This document shows, piece by piece, positions 44,192 to 56,646 of a stretch of 64,000 bases of DNA. Each line of letters starts with the position of its first letter. Positions within the stretch are counted from its first letter, which is position 1. Origin of the DNA: Wurfbainia villosa (lineage: Eukaryota; Streptophyta; Magnoliopsida; Zingiberales; Zingiberaceae); NCBI GenBank assembly GCA_025175895.1, contig CM046001.1:47801719-47865718 (forward strand). The letters run 5' to 3'. A model generated the notes under the pieces. It had not been told where the DNA came from. It saw nothing but the letters and a program-made list of their open reading frames with translations, and searched no databases. The position numbers were made by a program, and so were the translations under genes.

Positions 44192-45084
44192 GTATACTCT
44201 TTGGTTTATCCAAGCAGCTGTTCCTCACTGGTTGGTGACATTGGGATGTCCGGAGTTAATCGTGGATGCTAGTTATTTTAACTAGTTCATTAGAGTGACC
44301 AGCTATAAGACTTCATATGGTTCTCTGCATATAAGGATATGCCAATGAAGTTCTTATAGTAGCTTAAGTGCGATGTTCCTTCGACTTGCGATATTCAAGT
44401 CATCTTGGTCATGAAGACTTATGCTTTGACATCTTAAGCAAGCATCTCCGAGGAGATGTGGACCCGGAATGATTGGATATAAGTCGAAGTTGCCGAAGGT
44501 GTTTGAATAGCCTACAAAGGATTCACCGCCCCTTGCGAGGAGATGTATACCCTATGGCCTCCTGTCAGATTGTTACTAAAGTCTTTGGCCAAAGAATTAC
44601 ATGTTTAGAGTATGGTACTCTTGGATACATGTGCAGTAACTAGAATCTGGAGGACGAGGAAGAAATACTTAGGCTAGGTGTGACGTAGTCAACCTAGTGG
44701 GAACTGACACAATAGACCATGTCCTGAACCAAGTGGATATAAGATGAGTGAAAGGAACGGGGCATGATTCATTATAGCTGCTGAAGGGTTTCAGAAATGG
44801 TTCTGGGATTAACCGTTGATTTTTTGATTAATTAGGGATCATGATGTACTACTAGGTGCCACTCATAATCGTTCTATAATTAATGGTTAATTATAGACGA
44901 CCAACATAAATCGGGAACCTATTTGGTCACACACACAACGAGTGTAATCCGAAGGATTTAAAACAAGTTTGAGAATAGGATTCTCAGATCGAGAGAGACT
45001 TGGTTTGGTTGGACCAAACATAGAGCGAGTATGAAATTATTTCAGTCACATTGGAAGCATAGATGGGCCGAGTCTTATGAAGAT
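44192..45084 (+). repeat. Z2 5' LTR, piece 2
   Basis: Starts with the duplicated GTATA and matches Z 3' LTR from about 37463 to 38355. It ends AAGAT at the insertion of C. Confidence 0.92.
45080..45084. repeat. Target site duplication of C (AAGAT/AAGAC)
   Basis: Partner at 51480-51484; one transition separates the copies. Confidence 0.88.
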
Positions 45085-46479
45085 TGTTGGTGAAATCGGC
45101 CCAGGTTACGATTGACGAGGACTCGAGCTTGACTCAAGAGATGTTTTGATGTTCGACAAAAACATATAACAATGTGATTGTCATGGGAAATTCCAAGTCT
45201 TGGGTACTTGGCATGGAAAGTCCAAGTGGGACACTTGGCATTTGGGAAAGTCCAAGTCTTAAGTACTTGGCAATGGAAAGTCCAACATGGGTTGGCAAGG
45301 AAAAGTCCAAGCATGGGTCTTGGCATGGAAAGTCCAAACATGGGTCTTGGCATTCGAGATGTCCAAGGGGTTTGATATTGGCGACGTAAAGTCCAAGCGG
45401 AGTCTTGGCAGCGTAAGTCCAATGTGCCTTGGCGGTGTAGACACCGTTAGCATGACATACCCAATGGAAGCATCTGAAGGCTAGTGCAATGGGTGAACAA
45501 GTCATGGATGACTTGGAGGGATCCGAGAGGCGTGAGGTTGACGGAGATGACTAGAAGGCTTAGGTCTAGGATAAGGGTGGTCTAGCAAGTATGGGGGAAC
45601 TATACTTGCGTTAAAATCTCATGTTTGAGGTGTTCCAGTCAACTAGTGTCATATGGTAGTCGACTGGTGTGAGTCAACTAGGGTTTGACTACGTGAGTGT
45701 TAGCAAATGACGCCAGGAGGAGCCGATCGATTACATAGCAATCGATCTTGAGATCCGAATGGTGCTGGTTTTCGAGCGCAATGAAGTCCGACTCACTCAT
45801 GGGTTAGCAGTCGAGTGAAGGCTCAATCAGTCGACTGATGGTCATGATCAGTCGACTGATGATGGATCCGTTGGATTTTTCCAGCGTGGATCTAGCCATT
45901 GTCTCATGACAACAGTGGCATCCGTCGACTGATGGTACCGAACAGTCGATTGATCGGCGATTTCCAGCCCAGGTTATAGATTTAAATGGAGCTCATGGAG
46001 GAGGAAATCACCACCGATTTTCTTGGACGTTTTGAAGCGATTTGCTGTTGCAAATCAGGGTCTTCAGCTGCTAGTCCAAGACAATCAACAAGCAAGCTTC
46101 CAAAAGATTTGTGTAAAGTTTTCTTTGCTTTCTTTTATTGTATTCACTTGAAATTGCTTGTTATTCACTTGTATTACTATTGTAATATGTTGTAAGAGGT
46201 TTCTCCACCTCCAACTTGTGTCGAGAAGGAGTTATTGCATAGTGGTGTGTTGGTGGCATCGCTAGAGCTCTTTAGAGCTCAATGCGTGGAGTAGGAACAG
46301 TTCGGTTCCGAACCATGTTAAATACTTGTGTATTTGTTGTCGTCTATTTTGTTATTGCATTATTTCTATTATTCCGTTGTGCGCTAACAAAAATTGTAGA
46401 CTTGATCACGAACGATTTCCATCACGAAATGAAAAGAAGCTATTCACTCCCCCCCTCTAGCTTCCAAGGATCCCCTATA
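45085..46479 (+). repeat. C 5' LTR
   Basis: 1395 bp, TGTTGGTGAAATCGGCC to CCCCTATA (CCCCTACA in the 3' copy). It has a direct-repeat array at 45180-45440 and then decayed AGTCGACTG boxes (45655-45960). The TATA region is weak (TTATAGATTTAAA near 45974). Confidence 0.94.
45180..45440. repeat. Direct repeats of about 28 nt in C 5' LTR
   Basis: Eight or nine units with AAGTCCAAG(N)TCTTGGCA. Most units hold CCAAG and CTTGG a few bases apart, so each could form a short hairpin. The same array is in the 3' LTR at 50160-50480. Confidence 0.85.
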
Positions 46480-46481
46480 AG

Positions 46482-46494
46482 TGGTATCGGAGCC
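46482..46494 (+). other. C primer-binding site
   Basis: TGGTATCGGAGCC, iMet type with one mismatch, 2 nt after the 5' LTR. Confidence 0.88.
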
Positions 46495-46543
46495 AGGTTG
46501 CTCTTCAAGTTTAACAACTAAGGGAGCATGCTAGAGGGTGAAG

Positions 46544-48241
46544 ATGGAAGTTCAAGAGCAACTAGGTTGGGACATCAACACACCGGTCCCTTACACCTTA
46601 TATGGATGAGAAGGCTTTAATTCTTGGAAGAGAAGAATTGAAGATTTTATCATGATGAGGGACTTCAAAGAATGGTCAATTTTGATGGAGGGATATAACT
46701 ATCCAATAGGACTAAAGGGAGGGTTCCTCAAGAAAAAGAGATGGACCGAAGAGCAAGTCCAAGCCTTCGAGAAAAATGATAAGGTAATAAAGTTTTTAAT
46801 TGATTTAATACCTAACAATATCTTGTGTATGTTAGGTAATTATGTAGATGCCAAGGAGCTATGGAGCCAAGTGGCCAAGCTACATGAAAGTCCATCACCG
46901 GTCCAAGAGGAAGGAACTGAAGAGGCAAATGCATCATCCTCACAAGGAAGTGAGGACTTGGAGGTTGAGAGACCATCAACATCCAAGGAGGAAGAGGAAG
47001 TAGAATCGGAGGAGACCTCCACCTCTAGGATTGAGGGGGAGGAGATTAGATCACCGGAGCAATATCAAGAAGAAGCTTCAACATCCGATCAAGATGAAGA
47101 AGCTCAAAATCCGATTCCGGCCTCCATTGATTTAGGTAACTCAAACACCTCAATTCAAAATAAAAATAATATTATGTGTTTTGAGTGTAGAAAATTTGGG
47201 CACTATAAGAGTAAGTGCCCAAAGAAAGTCAAGAAGACTCCTCCAGCACCAAAACCTCAAGAAAAATCAAAGGAGGTCGGTGCCCCAATAATTAAAAGCA
47301 AAGAGCACATGATGTGCTTCAAATGTCAACAAAAAGGGCACTATAGGAGTTCATGTCCTAAAGGGAAAAAGAAAGGGCAAGAAGGAGCATCACATGTAGG
47401 GGGAGCCTCTTAGGCAAATCCTAAGGTAAAATTTATCAATGCACCTTCAATTTCTAGGGATAAAAGGCATGGTAGGAATAATGTCAACAATATTGCTATT
47501 GTACATGAAAAGCATTCTAGAAATAATAGATATATTTGTTTAGCTGCCAAAAATATTAATATCTCAAAGAAGGAGAAATTTGGGACTAATGTCCCTAGAA
47601 AAGTTTTACCTAGGGAGTCTATTAGGAAAATAGGAGAACACCTAGGTTTCAACCCTAAACGGACTAGGCATATGCCTAGGAAGAACCATGCCCAAGGATT
47701 AAATCAAAATTCAAAAATTGGGCAATTAGAATTAGAAAATCAAGCCTTGAGATCAAGGCTTGAGAAATTGGAAAAGACCCTTAGAATTATGCAAAATCAA
47801 GTTAAAGGGTCAAATGGTCAAAGTCAAGAGTCTAGGACCAAGAGTCAACATCTAGGGCCTATGAGACAAAAGTCAACTAAGGGCAAGAAGGGTTTGGGTC
47901 ACAAACCTAAGCCTAAGGTGGCTTATCATAGTGTTTCATTTGATTATGGAACACAAACTAGGTCTAGGAAGACCAAGGTCAATAGGGAAGTCATCCCTAG
48001 AGTTGACCAAGGTATGTGTCTAGTGGCTAGGGTTTCAAGGAAACCTAGGGATGCCACTAAGAAGGTTGCAAGGGGAGTCACCCCTAGAATCAACCTAGGT
48101 AAGACCCAAATGACCAAGGCTAACAAGCCTAGAAGGGTCATTAAGAAGGTATCTAGGGAGGTTATCCCTAAGGAATACCTAGTAAACCCTAGGAGCTCAA
48201 ATAGATTTTGGGTTCCTAAGAGCGTGATCGATTCACGCTAA
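46544..48241 (+). pseudogene. gag: C gag, long form, two premature stops
   Basis: From ATG 46544 the frame is constant over 565 codons to TAA 48239-48241. Only two stops break it: TGA 46607-46609 (at a place where Y and A have Trp, so most likely from TGG) and TAG 47411-47413 (most likely from CAG). Domains: UBN2-type capsid (to about 46890), acidic Ser/Thr/Glu linker, CCHC knuckles CFECRKFGHYKSKCP (about 47180) and CFKCQQKGHYRSSCP (about 47318), a basic part, a coiled-coil-like QLELENQALRSRLEKLEKTL (about 47723), and the C-terminal NRFWVPKSVIDSR. Gag, not pol, is what this family keeps. Dependence on enzymes in trans is inferred. Confidence 0.92.
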
Positions 48242-50050
48242 ATGGGTTTAGGGTGTGCCAACTTTAAATGGAAGGGTAGTTAACCTAACCATGGTAAAAG
48301 TGGCACTTTAGGTTATTTTCAAGGTTATGGGTAGCTTGGAAATAGATTTGATATTATGATCCTAAAAGATTTTAGGATGTGCCAATATATTTTTAGAATT
48401 ATGAAAAAAAATCAATTAAATTGGCATAATTTATGGTCAGAGGTCATAGTGTGTCATTTTGGGTTTTTGGCACACTAGGGAGAAAAGTGATAATATGGAA
48501 AAATGTATTTAATTATATCAAATGACAATTAATATTAAAATTGAGGTATTATTGTACCTATACGTTTTATTTGTCATGATTTGTTTGCCATATAACATGC
48601 CATGACATCATATTCATTCTTAATTATTTAAAATGTCATGATCATGCTTAGGATTAGGTAAAATGTCATGTATGCTTAAATTGTATCATATGTCATGACA
48701 TCATGATCATTAGCCATGTTTACTTATGCTATTATTTATGTCATGATCATTCATGCATTTATTTTGGTTAAAATTGATTTAAGGACAATGGCATGACTTG
48801 GAGTCCCATTTATAAGGGAATCAAGTAGTGTTGCCTTAGAAAAATGCATAAAACCCTAGATTAGGAGAACAAAACCCACATCTCACATTACATTGACATG
48901 TATGTGTATTTATACACCCTAGATACATGTGAGATGGTAGGATATGAGTTGAGTTCGAGGTGCATAGTTTTTGCATCTAGATGAACTAAAACTCATCTTA
49001 TTTCATTTGTGGATCATTGGAAAAGCTTGTGTACAAGTCATGTACATTGAGTCCAAGGAATATGATCCAATATAAGTTTTCAAAAACATTTTAAAATCAT
49101 TTTTGAAAACCTTGGTAAAGTCTATCTTTTGATAGCAATCACCATTGATGAAGTTGATACAAAGTAGGGCCAAAACATTGAAAATTTCAATGGTTTTTGA
49201 ACTTTGCATCAATTTTACTATTTTATGGGTAAAATAATTTGCAAATATTTTTCACCCATTGTATGTGTCATAAGTATTATACGTATGAATTTTCATGATT
49301 TTTTGATATATGTATAATTATTTATGAATTTCCAAAATCCGTTTCTGATAATTGAAATTCGGAAATTTCAGTTATCAGTCGACTGATGGAGACGGCAGGC
49401 GACTGCCAAGGTTGAATTCGGAAAAACAAGGTTTGTTAGCCCCATTTCAGCTATGGTAAGGTACCCTAACCACTCCTAACCCCTAGGATATGCTTTGGGA
49501 AGCATTATAAAGGGTGAAAATCCATTGGATATGGATTAGGAGAGTTGTTTAGGGTTTGTATCAAATTTAAGGATGAGAGAGTTCATGTTTGAACTTTGAA
49601 CCTTATTTTTGATGGTTTTGAGTTCTTATTGGCTTAGAGACTTCCCAAGGACATTGTTGGTGCAATGGTCAAGGGGGAGCAAGCCTTTAGGGGGAGGTAT
49701 CCATCATGGGATGATGGATGCTATTTTTCCTCATGAGGAGGAGAAATGGGATTTTGAGATACCCAATTTAGAAATTGGGAAAGTGTATAGGATTGCCTCT
49801 CTTGAGTGATATGGGACTTATCACTAGGAATATGGTAGGCATCCTAGGTATTTTGGACCAAAGGGGGAGATTGTAAGATCTAATTGGGACATGAGACATT
49901 GACCTCCTTGGAGAGAACCTTTTTTTATGTTAGTCAAAAAGGGGGAGAATTTATTAGGAGAATGACATCAATTGGGAAAATTGATGGGGATGATTGATTT
50001 GAGTTAGATAGTCTAACTCAAATGGTTTGTTTGTTTTTTTTTCAAACATC
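48242..50050 (+). other. C non-coding 3' region
   Basis: 1.8 kb. It shares with A and Y the GGCACACTAGGG block (about 48470), the CATGACATCAT palindromes (48590-48700) and the hairpin CTATCTTTTGATAG (49122-49135), followed by GGGGGAG runs. A CAGTCGACTGATGG box lies at about 49376. No supported frame. Confidence 0.8.
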
Positions 50051-50064
50051 AAAAAAGGGGAGAT
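50051..50064 (+). other. C polypurine tract
   Basis: AAAAAAGGGGAGAT abuts the 3' LTR. Confidence 0.9.
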
Positions 50065-51479
50065 TGTTGGTGCAATCGGCCTAGGTCACGATTGACCAGG
50101 ACTCGAGCTTGACTCGAGAGATGTTTTGATGTTCGACAAAAATATATGACAATGTGATTGTCATGGGAAAGTCCAAGTCTTGGGTACTTGGCATGGAATG
50201 TCTAAGTGGGACACTTGGCATTTGGGAAAGTCCAAGTCTTGAATACTTGGCAATGCAAAGTCCAACATGGGTTGGCAAGGAAAAGTCCAAGCATGGGTCT
50301 TGGAAAGGAAAGTCCAAGCATGGGTCTTGGCAAGGAAAAGTCCAAGCATGGGTCTTGGCATGGAAAGTCCAACATGGGTTGGCAAGGGAAAGTCCAAGCT
50401 TGAGTCTTGACATTTGAGAAGTCCAAGGGGTTTGATATTGGTGGCGTAAAGTCTAAGTGGAGTCTTGGCAGCGTAAGTCCAATGTGCCTTGGCGGTGTAG
50501 ACACTGTTAGCATGACATAGCCGACGGAAGCATCTGAAGGCTAGCGCAATGGATGAACAAGTCATGGATGACTTGGAGGGATCCGAGAGGCGTGAGGCTG
50601 ACGGAGATGGCTAGAAGGCTTAGATCTAGGCTAAGGCTGGTCTAGCAAGTATGGGGGAACCATACTTGGGTTAAAACCTCATGTTTGAGGTGTACCAGTC
50701 GACTGGTGTGAGTCAACTAGGGTTTGACTGGGGGGAGTGCCTTAGCAGTCGACTAGTGCTCGATTTTTTGGGCACAGAATGGAGTCTGACTTGACTGTAG
50801 GGGTTAGCAGTCGAGTGAAGGCTCAATCAGTCGACTGATGGTCATGATCAGTCGACTGATGATGGATCCATTGCATTTTTCAGTGTGGATCTAGCCGTTG
50901 TCTCACGATAATAGTGGCATCAGTCGACTGATGGTCCTGAGTTATCGACTGATCGACGATTTCTAGCCCAGGTTGCAGCTTTAAAGGGAGCTCATAGAGG
51001 AGGAAATCACCACCGATTTTCTTGGACGTTTTGAAGCAATTTGCTGTTGCAAATCAAGGCCTTCGGCTGCTTGTCCAAGGCAATCAACAAGCAAGCTTCC
51101 AAAAGATTTGTGTAAAGTTTTCTTTGCTTGCTTTCATTGTATTCACTTGTAATTGCTTGTTATTCACTTGTATTACTGTTGTAATATTTTGTAAGAGGTT
51201 TCTCCACCTCCGACTTGTGTCGAGAAGGAGTTATTACATAGTGGTGTGTTTGTGGCATCGCTAGAGCTCTTTAGAGCTCGATCCGTGGAGTATGAACCAT
51301 TCGGTTCCAAACCACGTTAAATACTTGTGTATTTGTTGTTGTCTATTTCGTTATTACATTATTTCTATTATTCCGCTGCACGCTAACGAAAATTGTAGAC
51401 TCGATCACGAACGATTTCCATCACGAAACAAAAACAAGCTATTCACCCCCCCCCCCTCAGCTTCCAAGGATCCCCTACA
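50065..51479 (+). repeat. C 3' LTR
   Basis: 1415 bp, TGTTGGTGCAATCGGCC to CCCCTACA. Direct-repeat array 50160-50480, CAGTCGACTG boxes 50697-50955, and a run of 13 C near the end (51447-51459). Confidence 0.94.
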
Positions 51480-52539
51480 AAGACATGATGGATGAACCAA
51501 ATTGGTTTGGTTCTAATCCAATGGTGGAAAATAAACCAAAGTGGTTTGGTTTGTTTTAAACGAATGAACCAAAGTTGGTTCGGTTCATTTTAACTTAAAA
51601 TAGACCAATGCGGTTTGGTTTATTTTAACTTAAGTTATTGGAGTGGGTTAACGGGTTTTGGTTATGAACTAATAACTGTTAGGAGAATGTGTTCTTTATA
51701 AAAACATCGCTTAAGGGTTTTTCGTGAGGAATTAATTGGTTCAAGGGTTTTGGAAACCCTAGCTTCCTTTCCTTCTCCTCCTCTTCTCCTTGCTGCCGCC
51801 CACCTTTGTGCCGCCGGTGCCCAAAGGACCTGCAGCCTCTCCTCGCCGTCGGCCATCCACCAGCCGCCACCGTCCCTTGGACCACCCTCATCCGCTGCCC
51901 AACCTCCCTTGGTCGCCGACGACCAAGGAGTAATCGGCCAAGCCTTTGGCCAGCCACTTCTTCCACCTTTACAAGCTATCTAGTTTTGGACAGCTTGTTC
52001 TCCTTTGCGTGGAGAGGTTGTTTGGTCGGAGTTTTGTGCTCCGACAATAGTCTACTTGCCGGGGATTGGATCTCCGCCAATCCTCATAGGTAGAGGGTTA
52101 AGTTTTCGTCAAACGGTTGATGAAAACCGCTTCCGACAAGCGAGTTTGTGTAACTCGTTTTGGGATTCGAATTTATTTCGAATTGTGATCGTCTCTTGGA
52201 TCACATCGTCTTCGACTCGGGGCTAGTGACTTTTGCGAAGATGAGGTTCGTGGCTTTGTGAAGCTATCCCGACGATACTCAGCGTGGATACGAATAGAGG
52301 CGATTCTAGCGAGGGTCGCTACGGTTGATTTCATTCCCGATACACGTGATCCGTCAGGTATACCTAGTATAAGTTTCCTTTTATTGCAAAATTTTAAATA
52401 GCAATTATGTCTACACATGTTGAATCCTCCATGCTTGTGATGTGTGTGTTGTAATAAATTAGATTTATTGCTTCTGCTGTGTGTATGTTTATGAAATGTA
52501 TTCGAACACACACTCATCGCGGTGCTAGGGAAACCCAAA
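51480..52539 (+). repeat. Z2 5' LTR, piece 3 (end)
   Basis: Starts with the duplicated AAGAC and matches Z 3' LTR from about 38350 to its end. It contains the AACCAAA/TTTGGTT motifs, a TATA-like TTTATAAAAA (about 51695), a C-rich leader and the end GGAAACCCAAA. Confidence 0.9.
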
Positions 52540-52541
52540 AG

Positions 52542-52552
52542 TGGTATCAGAG
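52542..52552 (+). other. Z2 primer-binding site
   Basis: TGGTATCAGAG, iMet type. Confidence 0.88.
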
Positions 52553-52615
52553 TCATGCTGTGTTCTGACATAATCATAAAATTATTTTGTGATAGTCATA
52601 ATTGTATTTATGGAA

Positions 52616-52620
52616 ATTTT
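52616..52620. repeat. Target site duplication of W (ATTTT)
   Basis: ATTTT is repeated at 61176-61180. The site is an A+T-rich repeat in the Z2 leader, so a slipped reading by a base is possible. Confidence 0.85.
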
Positions 52621-54674
52621 TGAAGGGTTTTGTCCCTGAACCGAAGCTCTTATACCACTTGAAGGTGGAGAAACTTCGCTTCCCACTTCAACTCAGTCGC
52701 TTGTTTGTGGCGATCCCTTCGACATCCCCGGATTAAAAAAAAAATAATCCTAGACAAAAAGGATCACCCAAGCAACCGTTTCATCGTCGTGCTATTCGAT
52801 TAGAGTGATCACTTGAACAAACTTGTTGTTAAAGCCACCAACCTCTATTCTACGAGTAGCAGCGGAATAAACGCTGTACGGATCGCCGACTTTTGTGTTT
52901 ATGTTCGGGGTCCAAATTATATTAGCCGCAAAACAGAATATATAACATGCATATAATTGAAAAACAATTATAGACATAATACAAAAGAACACTAATCAAA
53001 ATAAACAAGATTATACCTCTTGTTATACCTCTTGATCTTCTATTGTATGTCCTTCCTCCTTTTGGACGTCGTGTGGGCGACGATCTTCCAAAAGTCGAAG
53101 CCTCCTAGATCACCAATCTTCCTTTCCTTATTCACTTCGAAGAAAGAAAAATCATAAAACAAAACTCTTCTTCCTATCTAGAACCGGCCACCAAGTCAAT
53201 GGACTTGATGTTGCCACCGGCCAAGGAAGAAAATATGGAATATGGGAACCGGCCAAAGGAGAATCAAGGAGGGTGATGGGCGCCGGCCAACTCTTGGAGA
53301 AGAGAAAGGAAACCAACCCTTCTCCTTGTAGCCGCCCAAAACCCTAACCCTAGCTCTCCTAGTTGCCGCCGGCCATGGAAGAGGGGAAAAGGAATAGGTT
53401 GAGCACCAGCCAAGGTAGAGGGAAGAGACATAGGTGCCGACAACACCTTTGGAAGAAGAAGAAGGAAACCTCTCCTCTTGTTGCCGCCCACTCCAACACC
53501 CAAACCCTAGCCGCCTAAACACAATCCTAACCTAACTAGGATTCCTTGCCGCCCAAGGGAAGCAAACCCTAATCTCCTAAGCCATCATGTTGCCGCCCAC
53601 CTTATATTCTCTATTTATAGAGTTGGGCTCAAGCTTTGTTTTAATCTCCACCATTGGTTCTAGGGATTTAATCTCAACCGTCAGATCTAGAGATTTAATC
53701 TCAACCGTTGGATCTAGAGATTTAATCTCTACCTTTGGATCTAGAGTTTTGTTTTCATCCATTGGATCTAGAATTCATGAGGTTTTAATAGGCTACAATA
53801 GGGACCATGAGGAGGAGTTGAATCTTTGCTACCCAATGGATCAAGCCCACATAAAGTCCGATCCATTAATGATAATCCAATCCACTAAAGGATTATCATT
53901 GATCTACCTCACCAACCCCCATAAGTTAATATGGGCTCCATATATTATTTGTACATTTTTCTCTCTGTGTTTAAGATCTCAAATGTTCATCGATTAATTA
54001 ATTTACTGACCATTAATTAATCAACATCTAACTCCATGAGTAGTACCACTTATCCTTATCATCATGCTGGACCAAGTCCACCTGCAGGGTTTACATAATG
54101 AACCTTATGAGCTCCTCAAGGGGACATCATCATCCTAATATATAGGACACAGTTTCCTCCTATAATCAACGACACACCATATAAATAATACAATTTCTCA
54201 ACTTACCGAGCCTATCGATTTAATCTATAAATCTCACCCATTGGTAAATCAAAGAAATGAATACTAAGTATATGTGCCCGTTATTATATCGGGATTAAGA
54301 GCATGTATAACATAATATTTGAGGTCCGATTCGATTATATAGTCAGCAATAAATTGAATCACCTCTAAGTCGGTCTTGCTCAATACACACAAAGTGTACT
54401 AGTGTGATTCTATGGTCAAGACAAACCAATACCAAATCACACTACAACCATACCAATGGTTTGTCTAAAGTCATCTCGGTTGTGAGCTTATACTTATACT
54501 TTACAAGGAGTCGATAACATGATCTCCTGTGTGACACCACACACCATGTTATCTACAATGTAATGTATTAGACAATATGAATCACTATAAATATGCAAAC
54601 AATGATCATGTGATTCTTATTTCAAAATAAAGATGTTCATACAAAAGATAGACTTTTTAGTATACATCCCAACA
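52621..54674 (-). repeat. W 3' LTR
   Basis: 2054 bp. It holds five units of a roughly 27-nt repeat with TCTAGAGATTTAATCTCAAC (53640-53775); the other LTR has four. Confidence 0.93.
53640..53775. repeat. 27-nt tandem repeat in W 3' LTR
   Basis: Units of GGATCTAGAGATTTAATCTC with a variable tail. One unit fewer in the 5' LTR (60238-60335). Confidence 0.88.
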
Positions 54675-54692
54675 ATCTCACACTTATACTAA
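54675..54692 (-). other. W purine-rich tract by the 3' LTR
   Basis: The minus strand reads AGTATAAGTGTGAGAT next to the LTR start. It is a weak match to a polypurine tract (usual form AGTGGGAGAT). Confidence 0.5.
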
Positions 54693-54759
54693 AAGACTAT
54701 GCTATCCTCAAACTTCCATACATCTAATTCTCATTCCCTCCACATGTCTATCAAAAGCT

Positions 54760-55614
54760 TTCACTAGAATGACCTTAGTGAAAGGATCTACTAGAGTATC
54801 CTCTGATGCAATCTAGGCAATACCACTTTATGATTTCTCGTATCAGGTGGTACTTGCGCTCTATGTATTTACTTGCCTTATGGACTTGTGGTTCCTTCGA
54901 GTTTGCAACTGCACCAATATTATCACAATAAATTGTGATAATTCTGGGCAAACCAGGAATCACATCCAAGTCCATCAAGAAGTTCCTAAGCCACACAGCT
55001 TCTTTGGCCGCCTTAGAGGTTGCCACATACTCAGCTTCCATGGTAGAGTCCGCCACACATTTCTGCTTAACACTCCTCCATACAATGGCTCCACCTCCCA
55101 AAGTAAACACAAAACATGAGGTAGACTTATTGTTATCCCTGTCTGATTGGAAGTCGGAATCTGTGTAACCCACAGGGAGTAATTGGTCTGCCTGGTAAAC
55201 TAGCATATAATCCCTAGTCCTTCTCAGGTACTTCAATATATGCTTTACCGTAGTCCAATGTCCCTGTCCTGGATTACTCTGATATCTGCTAACCATGACC
55301 ACGGAAAAACAGATATCCGGTCTCGTACATAGCATAACATTCATGAGGCTTCCTACTGCCGAAGCATAAGGAACCGCCTTCATCTCCTCTATCTCCTCAG
55401 ATGCTCTAGGACACATCTCCTTAGATAAAGGAACTCCATGCCTGAAAGGTAGAAAACCCTTCTTGGAGTTCTGCATGCTAAAACGATCCATAATGGTGTC
55501 TATGTATGAAGCTTGAGATAAGCACAACATTCTTTTCTTGCGATCCCTTATAACCTTGATCCCAAGGATGTGTCCCACTTTTCCCAAGTCCTTCATATCA
55601 AACTGTTTGGACAA
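54760..55614 (-). pseudogene. pol: W RT end and RNase H
   Basis: Open frame from 55614 leftward: SKQFDMKDLGKVGHILGIKV, then SYIDTIMDRFSM, YASAVGSLMNVMLCTRPDI, and RNase H with GYTDSDFQSD (about 55160), TMEAEYVATSKAAKEAVWL (about 55030) and IYCDNIGAVANSKEP. It follows directly, in the same frame, on the RT part at 55615-56646; the stop between them is TAG at 55615-55617, most likely from TGG. A frame break near 54840 cuts the last 20-30 residues. Confidence 0.9.
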
Positions 55615-56646
55615 CTATACCCTTACGTCTAATAACACCTTGACATTGTTGCCAATTAACAAAATGTCATCTATGTATAGTACAAGAAATACCACTACGT
55701 TTTCGTCACATCTCTTGTATACACAAGACTCATCCGGACTTTGAATAAATCCATAAGACTGGATTACCTCATCAAAGCGGATGTTCCAAGACCTCGAAGC
55801 TTGCTTCAATCCATAAATGGACCGATTAAGCTTACACACAAGATGCTCTTTGCCCTTTGCAATGAATCCCTCTGGTTGCTTCATATAGATGTTTTCCTCA
55901 AGACTTCCATTAAGGAAAGTTGTCTTGACATCCATCTGCCACACCTCATAATCCATATAAGCTGCAATGCATAAGAGAATCCAGATAGACTTAAGCATGG
56001 CTACCGGCGAAAAGGTCTCCTCATAATCGATACCCTCTTTCTGAGTATACCCTTTCGCAACAAGCCTCGTTTTGAAGGTCTCAACCTTCCCGTCTATTCC
56101 TCTCTTTCTTTTGTAGATCCACTTGCATCCAATGATTTTTACACCATCAGGTGGTTCTACTAGCTCGCAGACCTGATTTGAATCCATAGATTCAATCTCA
56201 ACATTCATTGCACTTTGCCAAGATACTGCATCTTTATCTTGGATTGCCTCGTCATATGTCCAGGGGTCAGGTTCATGTTCACCAGGGACCAAAACAAAAG
56301 ATTCTCCCAAGAACATGAATCTATCAGACTGTCTAACAACCCACCCACTACGACGAGGTTTCACCTGTGTATCCTCTGTGACATGCAGTGCAGTGACTTG
56401 TGGTATATCCTCTTGTACTGGTGGTACTGAAGAAGTGACTTCCCCTTTTAATTCTTCCAGAACAATCTTACTCATGGGCTTGTGGTTCATCACATAGTCT
56501 TCCTCTAGAAATCTGGCATTCGTGCTAACGATCATCCTCTGATCTCTAGGACTATAAAATAAACCACCTTTCGTTCCTCTAGGATAGCCAACGAACATGC
56601 GTACTTCTGTACGAGGTTCTAACTTACTAGCATATGCCTTCAACAC
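55615..56646 (-). pseudogene. pol: W integrase C-terminus and reverse transcriptase
   Basis: 343 codons open on the minus strand. It starts in the integrase C-terminal region (VRMFVGYPRGTKGGLFYSP). RT follows with SWQSAMNVEIESMDSNQVCELV, GCKWIYKRKRGIDGK, LVAKGYTQKEGIDYEETFSP, the first catalytic Asp in QMDVKTTFLNG (about 55935), CKLNRSIYGLKQASRSWNIR, and LYIDDILLIGNN (about 55680-55665). The frame is intact up to the TAG stop at 55615-55617. This is the longest uninterrupted RT stretch in the window. Confidence 0.93.

Larger units (their letters stand above)
45085..51479 (+). mobile_element. TR-GAG-like element C, full-length
   Basis: 5' LTR 45085-46479, PBS 46482-46494, gag 46544-48241, non-coding 3' region, purine tract and 3' LTR 50065-51479. 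The target duplication is AAGAT (45080-45084) and AAGAC (51480-51484). The related, uninterrupted site in Z (AAGACG, about 38349) shows AAGAC to be the original, so the left copy has a C to T change. There is no pol. Its LTR differs from A and Y in the upstream U3 repeats but shares termini, gag and 3' region. E0 (1-869) belongs to this subfamily. Confidence 0.94.

Noticed and set aside
50161..50565. 134-residue minus-strand frame rich in Trp, Thr and Pro
   Set aside because: It is a translation of the 28-nt direct repeats in the C LTR; the 5' LTR (45134-45505) gives a similar frame.
51679..51983. G+C-rich overlapping frames as a host gene exon
   Set aside because: They fall in the transcribed leader of the Z2 LTR and match the non-coding C-rich leader in Z (31435-31690).
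53196..53522. 108-residue minus-strand frame as a protein
   Set aside because: It lies inside the W LTR; the equivalent in the other LTR is not kept.
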